From positions 69,557,039 to 69,621,038 of the forward strand of contig NC_086026.1 of NCBI RefSeq assembly GCF_036323735.1: a DNA stretch of 64,000 nt, written 5' to 3'. This document shows positions 24,351 to 34,473 of the stretch, one piece after another. Positions within the stretch are counted from its first letter, which is position 1; each line of letters opens with the position of its first letter. Both the position numbers and the translations under genes were made by a program. Under the pieces are notes generated by a model. The model was not told where the DNA came from. It ran no database searches and worked only from the letters and a program-made list of their open reading frames with translations. The DNA comes from Rattus norvegicus. Lineage: Eukaryota > Chordata > Mammalia > Rodentia > Muridae.

Positions 24351-25856
24351 TAGCCCCTTGGTCCAACCCTGCATAGGTCTCTGAACCCCTGATGTTTTAT
24401 GTCTTGCTTTTGAGGGACAGAAACTATAGGTGTAACAGTTTCAAATGAGCATTGTGTAGCTTCTGGGAACCAGTACCAGAGCTGATGGTAGCCACAGGGC
24501 CAGCCTGTGCTTGGTTTAAGGGTAGGACCTCAATGGAGGTTCCCCTCTTTTCCTGGCACTAAGTATCAGGCACAACCCCTGCCAGTTAAGAAAGAGCACT
24601 GCAAGATCCTAGTCTCCTTAAAAACCCATGGAAAGAGCCCTGAACTTTGCCCTCTCTCATGTACTCTAGCCCAGGAGGGGACAGCAGGACCACATTGGAC
24701 ATCCCATCCCCAGTCTTACCCACAGACCTGTTTTGATATTGGATATCCTGGATGACCTCAAATTCTGTTCTGGATTCATTTTTTCATCGTTTCCAGTGGA
24801 GTCTGTCGGGGTCTAGACAATGGCTTAGTGGAGGTTTCCATTGCTAAAACCAGCACATGTCCAGGAGATGGAGACGCTTCTTTAGCTAAGGATGGCCCCA
24901 TCCAGAGACCAGACCAACCATGGGCAGAGAGCAAGGCGAGCACAAACCAGGCACTTCTACATCTGCCAGCCCGAGTACCTCATAAGAGCTAGGTCTCCCC
25001 GTTCCACAGCTGGGGGTCAACAGTACTGTCTCGACTCACTACCTGAGCCCATCCTCCTCAGACACCTCCCTGGGACACAGCACCTCATGTGGGTTTCACA
25101 ACCATTCATGCTTTCAGGTAACTGCCAAGAACGCATCCAACTTGTAATTCTTTTGCCACTCAACTGGCTTGTTATTACTTTTTCTGTTAGGATTCCAGCT
25201 CGGTGTGGTAGGAGCTGTTTTGGTCTTTTCCATTGTTTTAGGTCCAGCGTCTGGGCTTCAGCGTGTGGCAGGAATCTGCTAGCTGTTGAATGGATAATTG
25301 TAGGTAGTACCCAGGAGGACTAAGAATATGTGATATCGGGCAGGCCAGGGTTACACAGGAGGTAACTGAGGAAGACGGCAGCTGTACTCAGTACCTGGGT
25401 CTCCTGGTCAAAATGGCTAAAAAGCACTTAAGTCGCAGGCTCACTGCTCTGTAGTGTCTATGACTGAGCCATCAGGGCATTTTCCCATAGGCGTGTACTG
25501 AGGAAGGGTCTGTACCCTCAAAAGAACTGGACTTCGACTTAACATCATTTTGCTCTGCGATCCTAGCACCTCCTCTACCTTTAGCAGATTTTCTATAAGA
25601 TCACAAGAAGAAACTCCCTAAAATGCATATCCTAACCACCCTGCTTTAAGAGGGCAAAGGGTCACCTTATGCCTTGAATATGCCACTTGCCACATAAATA
25701 TTCATAACACTTCTTTAACATCCATGACACAGAACTCACTGGGTTGTTTCCCAGATTCCCTTTCGAGTGTGTGCTTTGCTACGTGAACCAACTTCTGCTC
25801 TGACTGCCTCGGACTACCTATCCTGTAAGAAGATAAACTCAAGAGACCCCAGTAAA

Positions 25857-25857
<1 letters not shown>
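24351..25857. other. Repeat-poor intronic stretch
   Basis: About 1.5 kb with no recognised repeat. An open plus frame at 24892-25323 (143 codons) has no recognisable motif and no convincing splice context. Confidence 0.5.
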
Positions 25858-25928
<71 letters not shown>

Positions 25929-25981
25929 GTATGTATGTATGTATGTATGTATGCATGTATGTATGTATGTATGTATGTATA
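25858..25981. repeat. (CTGT)n-(CT)n-(GTAT)n compound microsatellite
   Basis: Three arrays in series: CTGT units to about 25891, CT to about 25922, then GTAT units (one GCAT) to 25981. Confidence 0.95.
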
Positions 25982-26080
25982 AGTAAAACCAAGCATATAT
26001 TAGTCAAGAAATCAAGACAGATTTTAATGTTAGGTAGTTGTCCAAGTGGTTGAAAATGAGAGAACGAATACCTAACAGAA

Positions 26081-26099
26081 AAGAAATAAATAACCAGGG
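26081..26099. repeat. Target-site duplication of the ID element, left copy
   Basis: The 19-mer aagaaataaataaccaggg is repeated without mismatch at 26205-26223. Confidence 0.92.
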
Positions 26100-26204
26100 G
26101 TTGGGGATTTAGCTCAGTGGTAGAGCGCTTGCCTAGGAAGCGCAAGGCCCTGGGTTCGGTCCCCAGCTCCAAAAAAAAAAGAACCAAAAAAAAAAAAAAA
26201 GAAA
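26100..26204 (+). mobile_element. ID SINE with 19-bp target-site duplication
   Basis: A near-consensus ID element: gggttggggatttagctcag, the A and B boxes, ccccagctcc, then an A-rich tail. The direct repeat aagaaataaataaccaggg flanks it at 26081-26099 and 26205-26223 without mismatch, which shows a recent L1-mediated insertion. A leading G may belong to either element or duplication. Confidence 0.95.
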
Positions 26205-26223
26205 AAGAAATAAATAACCAGGG
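26205..26223. repeat. Target-site duplication of the ID element, right copy
   Basis: Identical to 26081-26099; directly follows the A-rich tail. Confidence 0.92.
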
Positions 26224-27007
26224 AACTACATCAGGTTTATGCTCACTTTCAGCTTTAAACATTTTTTAGGACAGATTGCCACCTGCAATGTCTCATTTGC
26301 TGGAGTCCTGAGAGCTTGGCTCCCCTACACTTCTTCATACACAGGCCCTGGGAGGTACTCTTGACCAAAAGAAGTTCTTCCTCTTCTTAGACCATGTATG
26401 AAGCTTTAGGAGAGGTCATGCCATGGCTCAGTGAGGAAGGAGGCACCTGTCTAGCCACTGATCGCCAGAGTCAACACTGATGATGCAATGCTGTAGCCAG
26501 GCCCACCAGCATCTTTCAGATTTTTAAAAGGTCCCCAAAACAGAGCAAGGGCTGTAAAATTACAACCCTCTGTAATCTCATTCTTGATTCTATTCAGGAG
26601 AGGAGAATCACCACAAGCCTCTCAGTTTATCTATTCATTCATATATTTAAGAGCATTTACTGAATAATTTATATATTTTATTAAGCACTGAAGATAAAAT
26701 ATGTAATGATCATATAACACAAACAACACACACACACACCATATAAAATAGTCTCGTGCGTGGTTTAGGTACTCAGGCACTGTTAACACAGCATGATGAG
26801 CTTTGGTCACCACAAGGTACCATTAGAATGATTTTCTTGGAGTAGCAATCAGAGGGAGTCCCTAGTGGGGCTTATACGCCTGGCATTCAAATAAATGAGA
26901 ACTTTTATATCCTAGCTCAAGACTGAGCCATGCGACTGTCTATAACAAATTACCCAACTCAATTAGTCAAGTGACAGCATAATTCTAAGCAGAGTCTCCA
27001 CGAAGAC

Positions 27008-27167
27008 TCTTATGGGACAGCTTAGTGGTAAGAGGTGCTTGCTGTCCAACCTTTTGACCCAAGTTCAATCCTCCAGAACCCACATGAGAGAAGGGGGAAC
27101 TGATTCTTCCAAGTTGTCCTCTGATCTCAAATTGAATGACAAAACACATACTAAAAATATGTGCATG

Positions 27168-27170
<3 letters not shown>
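27008..27170 (+). mobile_element. B3-type SINE with TG tail array
   Basis: The text gggacagcttagtggtaaga, acccaagttcaatcctccag, aacccacatgagagaagggg and agttgtcctctgatctcaaa is B3-like. Its 3' end runs into the (TG)n array at 27171-27222. Confidence 0.65.

Positions 27171-27222
<52 letters not shown>
27171..27222. repeat. (TG)n microsatellite
   Basis: About 52 nt of uninterrupted TG at the 3' end of a B3-type SINE. Confidence 0.95.
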
Positions 27223-27224
<2 letters not shown>

Positions 27225-27284
27225 GCAGAATCCACAAGCTAAAGCTGGCAAGTAAAAGAAAAGAGGCAATGTGGAGTAAATGGG

Positions 27285-27487
27285 CAGAGACCTAGGCGTG
27301 CACTAATAGTCCCAGGACTGGGAAGGCAGAGATAGGTGGACAGCTGGAGACTCCTAGCCGGTCAGTTTAACCTTATCAATCAGTGAGTGCCAGGAAGAGC
27401 CCCTGTCTCAAAAACTAAGAGAGAGCAAGCTAGGAAGATAAGTTTGTCAACGTTCAGACTCTACATGCATGTACACAAATGTGCGTG

Positions 27488-27490
<3 letters not shown>
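27285..27490 (+). mobile_element. Composite rodent SINE body with CA tail array
   Basis: The text gtcccaggactgggaaggca, gagataggtggacagctgga, tatcaatcagtgagtgccag, agcccctgtctcaaaaacta and actctacatgcatgtacaca belongs to the composite class. It ends in the (CA)n array at 27491. Confidence 0.6.

Positions 27491-27537
<47 letters not shown>
27490..27537. repeat. (CA)n microsatellite
   Basis: About 46 nt of uninterrupted CA at the 3' end of a composite SINE. With the TG array 270 bp away it forms an inverted pair. Confidence 0.95.
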
Positions 27538-27538
<1 letters not shown>

Positions 27539-29207
27539 CAAAATAAAAACTCTAAAGCATATAGCATAGGGCTCAGCACATAGAAACCCTCAGAGGGCTC
27601 TTTGCCAGAGCTTGCCCTGCTGGGATGCTGACGTAGCCTGTTCTTTGCAGAGTGTCTACTCCTGGGCTGTTCTTTTGCGACCAAAGACCTTATAAATGAA
27701 AATGACAATGGTGACAGTGATTCCTGACAGAGAGAAGGTGGTGAGCCTTATGGGCCTTCTGAACCTCAGGCCTGGAAGCCTGTGTTTTCTGAACAGTTGG
27801 TCGCCAACTTGCTGCCAATCCTTTATACAGCACAACCAGGTTCCTTTGAAACAGCTTGACCTTCGAGGCCAAGTTTCATCTCATTTTCTTAAGGTATGGT
27901 TAAAAGTAATATCTGTACATCACACTGAAAACACAGTTTTAAAAGATGAGGTTCAAAGCTAAGGAAAGCTTATGTCCAGCCCACTGGATGAACTGCTTAA
28001 GGGTAGACATTGTGTTTGGACTCCCTGTTCTTTTTCCCAAACATGACCGAATTTTTGCACATGGCAGCTATGAATGGACAGGGCTGGAGCCATCTCAGAG
28101 ATCTCTCTAAAGACTGGCCATATAGTCCCATTATTGTAGACAGGAAGGGGGCTGGTCTATGTGACCACCTTTTCCTTCTCTGACCTTTGAAGGAAGGTAG
28201 GACCTTTAAGGCCTGTCTATGTGTAGCCACTGGCTTGGAAAGCAATATCTGAGATCCTTTGATCCTTGTCAAAATGGGGGTATCATCTAGTACTGAGGGA
28301 CTGGAGACAGATTCCCATTTTCCCTCATGCCCCAGTTCCTAGGCAGCCAGTTCTGCTAGCTTCCTTCCAACTCCCGGGAATTCTAGCCACCAGGTAAACC
28401 AGGCTTTATCGAGAGCTGGGTTATGCACTAAGTGTGTACGAGTGGGCCCTGGCCCTTCATTTGCCCTGGGGTGGGAAAGAAAGTATGTCTCCCCTTGCTA
28501 TCCTGCATGCTTACATTAGGTTTCTACTTGAGTAAGGCTTGGCATCTCACTGGGAGGTCTATCTATGTACCATCTTCCTGCCTCGATTTCTGAGGCTCTG
28601 GGTTCCAGCTGTACACCACTCTCCATTTCCCACTAACTTTAGTTGGGGACCTGGCCTTTCCTTTATACTGAACATAACCAGGAGAGGCTCCATAGGGTAA
28701 TGGCGGAAGAGTCAGACAAGTGTGTCCCAGGGAGTGCTATCTGCAGGGCAGCTTTCTCGATGTCATGAGAATTCCAGGCTCGGAATCCGTTATTCCTCAA
28801 TCTTATGAAAATGAGAAGCAAATTCACTTCTGGTTGTTTAAACTGATGTTCCAGAGGACGACGTCATCAGTCAGTGTCTCTAGCAATGTCGGCGAGAGAA
28901 TTTCAAGTAACAGTGCAGGAGGAATGGGAAGCCTATGGAAGTGGTCCTGGCAGCATCTACTTCCTGCTAAGACACTCACATCCTAGATGCATGATGGGAT
29001 CTCTTTCAGCCGTAGGGAAGAATGGAGTTAGGTCACTCGCAGGAAAACGCACAACTGGAGATGATCACATTAAGCTAATTAAGTCTGTTTTGGAAAAACA
29101 CACACATTGCTGGTGTCTTCTCTGATTTCTACAGCATAAACATTATAGATACGTGACGTCAAGTATACTCATGGCCTACAGACAGAAGCCATAATGTTCA
29201 GGGGGAG
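27538..29207. other. Repeat-poor intronic stretch
   Basis: About 1.7 kb, one of the longest parts free of recognised repeats. No coding signal was seen by eye. It is a candidate for conserved non-coding sequence. Confidence 0.45.
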
Positions 29208-29274
29208 CAAAGGGGTAAGGGAGGGATGAGAGTCCAGGGAATATGTTTAAAGCATGTACTGTACTTGCATGAAC

Positions 29275-29345
<71 letters not shown>

Positions 29346-29414
29346 TGTGTAAAGGGAGTAAGAGAGGGATGAGAGGGAATATGTTTAAAGTGCATCATAT
29401 ACATGCATGACTAC

Positions 29415-29454
<40 letters not shown>

Positions 29455-29457
29455 GTG
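29208..29457. repeat. Imperfect tandem duplication with two microsatellites
   Basis: Unit 1 (29208-29276) contains gggatgagagtccagggaat and atatgtttaaagcatgtact, then (CT)n(GT)n to 29350. Unit 2 (29351-29418) contains gggatgagagggaatatgtt, then (GT)n to 29457. The offset is about 143 nt. Confidence 0.82.
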
Positions 29458-30162
29458 AATATCTATTCAGAAAAAAAAGATACATCCTAGAAAATACCCA
29501 GCTTAGTATTTTATATCTTCACACTGCTGTACTGCAGTTGTAGATTTGTTTGTTTGTTTGTTTATGTGGGCAGTAGGGAGGGGGTGCATGGTGCTCCTGT
29601 GCAGGTTAAAAGGCAAGTTGTGGGTATCAGTTTTCTCCTTATCTTACTGAACTCAGAGCCAGCAGTGGTGACATGGTGACATGCTATTTCCCCAGTGAAG
29701 AGAGAGCACTGTGCCCCTCCCTTAGGTCCTCTTACTGCCTCCTATGTACATGGCTGGCCCTTTGCTAATGGCATCCCTTCTCTCTACTATATGGTCCAGA
29801 ACCCAGTTGTATCTGCATCACACGGAGTCCACAGGTGTAGCAGACTGTCCCGCCCCTCTGCAGAACTTCTGAACCAGCATGGCCTCACTCTGGGCTTCCA
29901 CACTAAAGTATAAACTTTTTCCAAGTATCACCTTATAATCTGCCACACACACACCATAAAAAGGTATAATATCAGTACATAGAAAGCTCATGTAAAGAAA
30001 AGGGGTATGTGTGTGGTAAACCATGATAAGAATATCTACAATGTCAGTATACTTACTGAGAGCCAGGAAGTATTACAAAAACATGTTTCTTTACCTCAGC
30101 ATAGGGGCTAAATACCCCCCACCCAACCCCCTTTCCCACCCCTCCCCCAACCCCTGCACCGG

Positions 30163-30452
30163 TGCTGTCTGGTTTTGATATCAACATGACACAAGCCACT
30201 CTTCTTTTGGAAGAGAGAACCTTAATTAAGGAAATGCTGCTACCAGATTGGCAAGCTTGTGGGGCATTTTCTTAATTAGTGAGTGATGTGGGAGGGCCAA
30301 TGTAGGCAGTGCCACTCTTGGACAGGTGGTCCAGAGGTGTGTAAGGCAGCCTGAGGAAGCCATTGGTGGATGGCCATTAGTTCCTGCCTTGAACTCCTGC
30401 CCTGGCACTTTCCTCCCCACGCTGCCTTTGGTCTTAGTGTTTTACCGTGCAT
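30163..30452 (+). repeat. Rodent LTR-like repeat, family A, copy 3 (diverged)
   Basis: Landmarks are atatcaacatgacacaag, accttaattaaggaaatgct and ttcttaattagtgagtgatg, followed by a degenerate 3' part. It is shorter and more diverged than the other copies. Confidence 0.6.
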
Positions 30453-31024
30453 TAGGAAGTTTACCTAAGACAACCTCCCTCCTAATCCTGCCCAGAACAC
30501 AAAAGAGAACAAAGAGCTCAAGGAGCGTTATCAGAACCATACAGTAAACAAAAAGACAAGATCTGAACTCAGGGAGACTGGCTCCAGAAGACGGATCTCA
30601 ATTATATATGTGGCATATGGTATGTGGTATATTGTATTTGTGGAGATCAGAGACCATTATTGGGGTATCTTCCTTCCTCTTTGAGGATATAACCTAATCC
30701 TTTTGGGGTTTGGCTCCCCCAAAGACATTCCATTCACATCTGATGTTAAGGAGAGTGCCCATCATTTTCAACTTCCTTTCATTCTCTGTCTAAGATGACC
30801 AATAATGCACTTGGTACACTCTTTTACATCTTATTTTAAATTTTTTCATCAAAACAGCACTGGAAGATGCATGTTCTCTGCATATTATTAGTATTAATAT
30901 AATTCTGGAAGCTGAGAATGTAGGAACTTTTGTAACAGTGGGGTACTGGGACTAAATTCTACAGAAAGGCAAATTCTAGCCAGGAAGGGTTTCTCTTATT
31001 AAAAAAGAGTTCCTGAGCCTTTTG

Positions 31025-31300
31025 GGGTGGGGCACTGAAGAGATGTGCAAGCAGGAAAGCCTGAATTTGATTCCTCAGCATCCACGTAAAGCCAGATGTG
31101 GGAGGACACGTTTGTAACTCCAGCACCCTATGGTGAGATGGGAGAATCTCGCTTGGACCAGCATGCTGGAACACCAGCAGGAACAATAAGAAACTGTGTC
31201 TCAAAACAAGGTAGAAGGCAAGGACTGACAGAGGTTGTCCTCTGACCTCTACACGGTTGCTAGGGCAGAAGCATGTGTCTGCATTAACATACATAAACAC
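31025..31300 (+). mobile_element. Long composite rodent SINE
   Basis: The text gcactgaagagatgtgcaag, atttgattcctcagcatcca, gtaactccagcaccctatgg, aaactgtgtctcaaaacaag and gttgtcctctgacctctaca is in order for the full composite. A 20-nt T run follows at 31330. Confidence 0.65.
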
Positions 31301-31779
31301 GCGCCCAGAGGTTTTTGGGTTTTGGGTGTTTTTTTTTTTTTTTTTTTTAAGGTGATGAGGGAGGAGATTGTACATAAAGATATATAAACCATACTTTATT
31401 AGCTCTGATATTAAACATACAGAAATTTACAATCAAAAACATTATAGCCAAAGGACTGGCTCTCTGATGAAAGTCGGCGCTGCCAGCTATGACGCATTAG
31501 CTGAGATAGCATTGCAGCCTGTTTTGTGTGGCTACAATTAGGCCTTAGCTCCAGAGAAGCGTTTATAGACAGAAGGAGGGTAGAGGGTCAGGCAGAGACA
31601 CATATCGTTATGAGGCCGGTGTTCTCATGTTTAAGATGGATGCTGTTAACTAAATGGCACATTTTGTTACCATGGGACATTCCCACTGAATGCGGGTGGG
31701 GAATTTGTGGAGTATGTGGGCAATCAGGCACATCCATGGACAGCTAGAAGTGATTTCATAACAATCAGGCATCTTTATA

Positions 31780-32065
31780 GCCAGCCCTAGAGGGGCCCGG
31801 TGACAACACACATCATCTCTAGAGGCCCAAGAGGAGACAGTGTCGCTCCTGTGTTTGTCTCTTTGCACGGGTGCCATTGCCCCGTCACCTGTCACTTTGT
31901 GCATGCACCAAAGGCCCAATAAACACCTCTTCTCCCTGCACCCCGTCTCTTCTTTCCCCCATCTCCCAGAGGCTGCCTCTGTTTCTCCTCTCAATAGACC
32001 TCCCACGTGAGACCTGTTGCATAGTGCGATTTATTTGGGACTCGCCACTTAGTCTAGCAGAGTAG
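31780..32065. repeat. Possible ORR1/MaLR-type LTR fragment
   Basis: The text gcccaataaacacctcttct and tctgtttctcctctcaatag followed by gagacctgttgcatag resembles the polyadenylation region of rodent LTRs. Boundaries are not visible and the family is uncertain. Confidence 0.35.
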
Positions 32066-32175
32066 ATTTCAGAAGCCTGAGGAGATGCAAAACTTCCTAT
32101 TTCAAGTCCGCCATCTGCTACAAAAGGCACGCAACAACTTTCCTTTGGAAGCCTGCCTCACAGGGGAGCCAGGAT

Positions 32176-32193
32176 AAAATACACCATACTCTT
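32176..32193. repeat. Target-site duplication of the minus ID element, left copy
   Basis: The 18-mer aaaatacaccatactctt is identical to 32300-32317 and abuts the T-rich (tail) side of the ID. Confidence 0.92.
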
Positions 32194-32299
32194 TTTTTTT
32201 TTCTTTTTTCTTTTTTCTTTTTTTCGGAGCTGGGGACCAAACTCAGGGCCTTGCCCTTGCTAGGCAAGCGCTCTACCACTGAGCTAAATCCCCAACCCC
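32194..32299 (-). mobile_element. ID SINE (minus) with 18-bp target-site duplication
   Basis: On the minus strand it reads gggttggggatttagctca, agagcgcttgcctagcaagg, and gagtttggtccccagctccg, then an A-rich tail. The direct repeat aaaatacaccatactctt flanks it perfectly at 32176-32193 and 32300-32317. It lies 347 bp past the Thsd4 exon donor, in the same orientation as the gene. Confidence 0.95.
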
Positions 32300-32317
32300 A
32301 AAATACACCATACTCTT
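32300..32317. repeat. Target-site duplication of the minus ID element, right copy
   Basis: Identical to 32176-32193; abuts the ID 5' end. Confidence 0.92.
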
Positions 32318-32657
32318 AAAACGCCACCCGCACATCGGCGCCATCCGTTTCCAACCGAGACTGCTATGCTGGCTCTACAAGCCCCACTCCACAGGTTGGG
32401 AAGGAGCACCCCATCTCACCAGAAAAGACTGTCAAGTGTCAAGACCCCTGTGAAGCACGCCGCAGTGTGAGCATAAATAATCATTAGACAACTGAAAAGC
32501 TAGCATGGCACAGGGCGACTCAAGGATCAAAAGCAGGGAGAGGACAAGCTGGTCCATCTCAGCCTACGGCCTCAGAGCTCACGGCTCCAGGCCATCTCTT
32601 GCGTGGAAAAAATTCAACTGCAAGTTAAATACTCCACAGACCCCCAAGTCCAGCCGC

Positions 32658-32666
32658 ACTTACCTT
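32658..32666 (-). promoter_or_regulatory. 5' splice site (donor) of the Thsd4 exon
   Basis: The minus strand reads AAG|gtaagt, a consensus U1 site, immediately after the codon for the last Lys of the exon. It fixes the exon's 3' edge and the phase-0 junction. Confidence 0.88.
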
Positions 32667-32800
32667 GCACTGCCCCGACACGCAGATTGCCGTGCCGTTC
32701 TGGTCACAGGGTGTGCCGTCAATGACCCTCTCAGCCTGTCGGACGTAGAAGCGGTAGCCGGTTGCCTGGCAGTTCAGCTCACATTTTCGATTACCCTTTA
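32664..32800 (-). CDS. Thsd4: Internal coding exon of Thsd4 (ADAMTS-like 6), cysteine-rich region
   Basis: On the minus strand an acceptor (ttggcag) at 32801-32807 is followed by 137 nt and then a consensus donor (CAAG|gtaagt) at 32663. The exon opens with the last two bases of a Val codon (phase 1) and ends on a complete Lys codon (phase 0). It encodes 45 whole codons starting KGNRKCELNC and ending CVSGQCK, with five cysteines and no Met. From memory this matches the part of THSD4 that follows its first thrombospondin repeat and precedes the spacer. THSD4 is a secreted, non-catalytic ADAMTS-like protein that binds fibrillin-1 and promotes microfibril assembly in the extracellular matrix. Because 137 is not a multiple of three, skipping it would shift the frame. 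Other ADAMTSL paralogues share the fold but, as I recall them, differ more in sequence. No adjoining exon was found in the window. Confidence 0.9.
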
Positions 32801-32859
32801 CTGCCAAAAAGAAGAGAGAGAAGGAGGGAGGGAGGGAGGGGAGGAGGGAGGGAGGGAGG

Positions 32860-32919
<60 letters not shown>
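32801..32919 (-). promoter_or_regulatory. 3' splice site with polypyrimidine tract made of microsatellite
   Basis: Read on the minus strand, the acceptor is preceded by about 45 nt of (CT)n at 32875-32919, then (CCCT)n blocks, then a short ctctctcttctttttggcag end. On the plus strand this is a GA/GGGA microsatellite from 32811 to 32919. The whole stretch is pyrimidine on the transcribed-sense strand, with no adenine before the microsatellite ends, so the branch point is either upstream of the repeat or atypical. The acceptor itself is strong. Confidence 0.75.
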
Positions 32920-32921
<2 letters not shown>

Positions 32922-33399
32922 ACAGGTTTGAGTGACCTCACCTCTTTAGAATCCACCCTCACCCTTCCACCTATATTATTCATGGAGATAAGCTTTATAT
33001 TGTTATGAATTGACAGTTTTTATCAAAGTGGGCTTAGTATATATAACATACAATCAAGTGCCATAATCAAGTTTTAAAACATTCATCGCCCCCAAAAGGA
33101 GCCTTATGCCTGTGAGCAGCCTCTTCAGCTCTCACAGCTCTCACCAAGGTGGAAGCATCTTTGGGGACTTCCCCAGATCAAACTGTGTTATTGGCTTAAG
33201 ACATCCAGGGCCTGAAGCGACGGCTCTGTGGTTGAGTGCTTGCCTGGCATCACTGTGTTCTAGAGCCAACACTGAAGAAAGGGGGCAGTGGTGGAGGTAG
33301 GGGAAGGCAAGTGGGAGCAAGGCTCATCATGTGAACACTACACCTGAGTGCATGACCACAGAGGCCGAGAGGACGCCTGACCCTTTGGAGACGGAGCCG

Positions 33400-33497
33400 T
33401 AGGTCGTTGTGGGTGTGGGGTGGGAACCACACTCCGCTCCTGTGCATGGACAGACAGAATGCTCCTTTAACCACCGAGCCATCTCTCTAGTCCCATC
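33400..33497 (-). mobile_element. B2/B3-type SINE fragment
   Basis: The plus strand has ggacagacagaatgctcctt and taaccaccgagccatctctc followed by tagtccc, a SINE head in reverse. Confidence 0.6.
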
Positions 33498-33678
33498 CCT
33501 TCTGGCTCCCCACTTGGTGATGAGCTAGCCAGGACTGTCTGGGTGTGACACATTTTACATAGGGAATGTACTTGTGACAGGCCTGTGACTTGGGTGAGGG
33601 TTTAGGATTTTTACTTTTTGTGGCCTCTTCCCAGTGACTTGTATGCTTTGGGATACTATCTACGGCAGCTATGATTTT

Positions 33679-33883
33679 CCTTTTTTTTTCTCCTCCTCCT
33701 CCTTCCCCCTTCCTCCTCCTCCTCCCTTCCTCTTCTTCCTTCCCCCTCCCCTCCTCCTCCTTTCCCTTCCCTCCTCCTCCCTTCCTTCTCCTGCTTCCTC
33801 CTCCCCCTCTTCCTCCTCTCCCTCCCTCCTCCTCCCCCCTTCTTCCTCCTTCCCCTTCTTCCTCCTCCTCCTCCCCTTCCTCC
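33679..33883. repeat. Long TCC/CCT-rich pyrimidine tract
   Basis: About 200 nt that are almost entirely pyrimidine on the plus strand (one G, in ctgctt), adjoining the tail of a minus-strand B1. Confidence 0.93.
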
Positions 33884-33885
33884 TC

Positions 33886-34018
33886 TGGTTTTTTAAGAAA
33901 GGGTTCCTCTGTGTTACCCTGGCTGTCCTGGGACTAGGCCTCAAACTTAAGAGATCTGCCTGCCTCTGCTCCCCAGCTGCTGGGATTAAAGTTGTGTGCC
34001 ATTATTCCTGGCTACAAT
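33886..34018 (-). mobile_element. B1 SINE
   Basis: The plus strand has ctctgtgttaccctggctgt, cctgggactaggcctcaaac, agatctgcctgcctctgctc and tgctgggattaaagttgtgt, a well-preserved B1 in reverse. It abuts a 200-nt TCC-rich tract on its 3' (tail) side. Confidence 0.82.
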
Positions 34019-34068
34019 TTTATTTTTTGATATGTACAACTATAATTAAAAAAGGCCACTTGGAAAAT

Positions 34069-34473
34069 GTCCTGGCTAGTTTTATGACAACTTGACACAG
34101 GCTAGAGTTGTTTGAAAGGAGGGAACCTCAGTTGAGAAAATGTCCCCATAAGATCTGGGCACATGGCATTTCCTTGATTAGTGATTGATGAGGGAGGGTC
34201 CAGGCCATGGTGTGTAGTACCATCCTTAGGCTGACGGTTCTGGAGTCCGTAAGAAAGCAGGCCATAGGGAGCAAGCAAGTAAGCAGCATCCCTCCATGGC
34301 CTCTGCATCAGTTCCTGCCTCCAGGTTCCTGTTGTGTTTGAGTTCCTGTCCTGACTTCCTTCATTGATGAACAGCAATATGGAAGTGTAAGCTGAAAAAA
34401 ACCCCTTTCCTCCTCAGCTTACTTTTTTTGGCCATGGTGTTTCATTGAGACAATAGAAGCCTTAACTAAGACA
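34069..34473 (+). repeat. Rodent LTR-like repeat, family A, copy 4
   Basis: This is one of the best-preserved copies, from tggctagttttatgacaact to gccttaactaagacag, with cataagatctgggcac, ttgattagtgattgatgagg and gagttcctgtcctgactt inside. Confidence 0.72.

Noticed and set aside
25702..26262. 186-codon minus frame
   Set aside because: It is composed of an ID element and a compound microsatellite.
31780..32065. Endogenous retrovirus with internal genes
   Set aside because: Only a short LTR-like polyadenylation region is suggested; there is no gag, pol or env-like frame nearby.
32801..32807. TTG-initiated extension of the Thsd4 exon frame
   Set aside because: The extra codons lie in the splice acceptor; the exon begins after the AG at 32801-32802.
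32505..33008. 167-codon plus frame crossing the Thsd4 exon
   Set aside because: It is the antisense shadow of the exon plus the GA microsatellite.
33634..34095. 153-codon plus frame rich in Pro, Ser and Leu
   Set aside because: It is produced by a TCC-rich tract joined to a B1 SINE.
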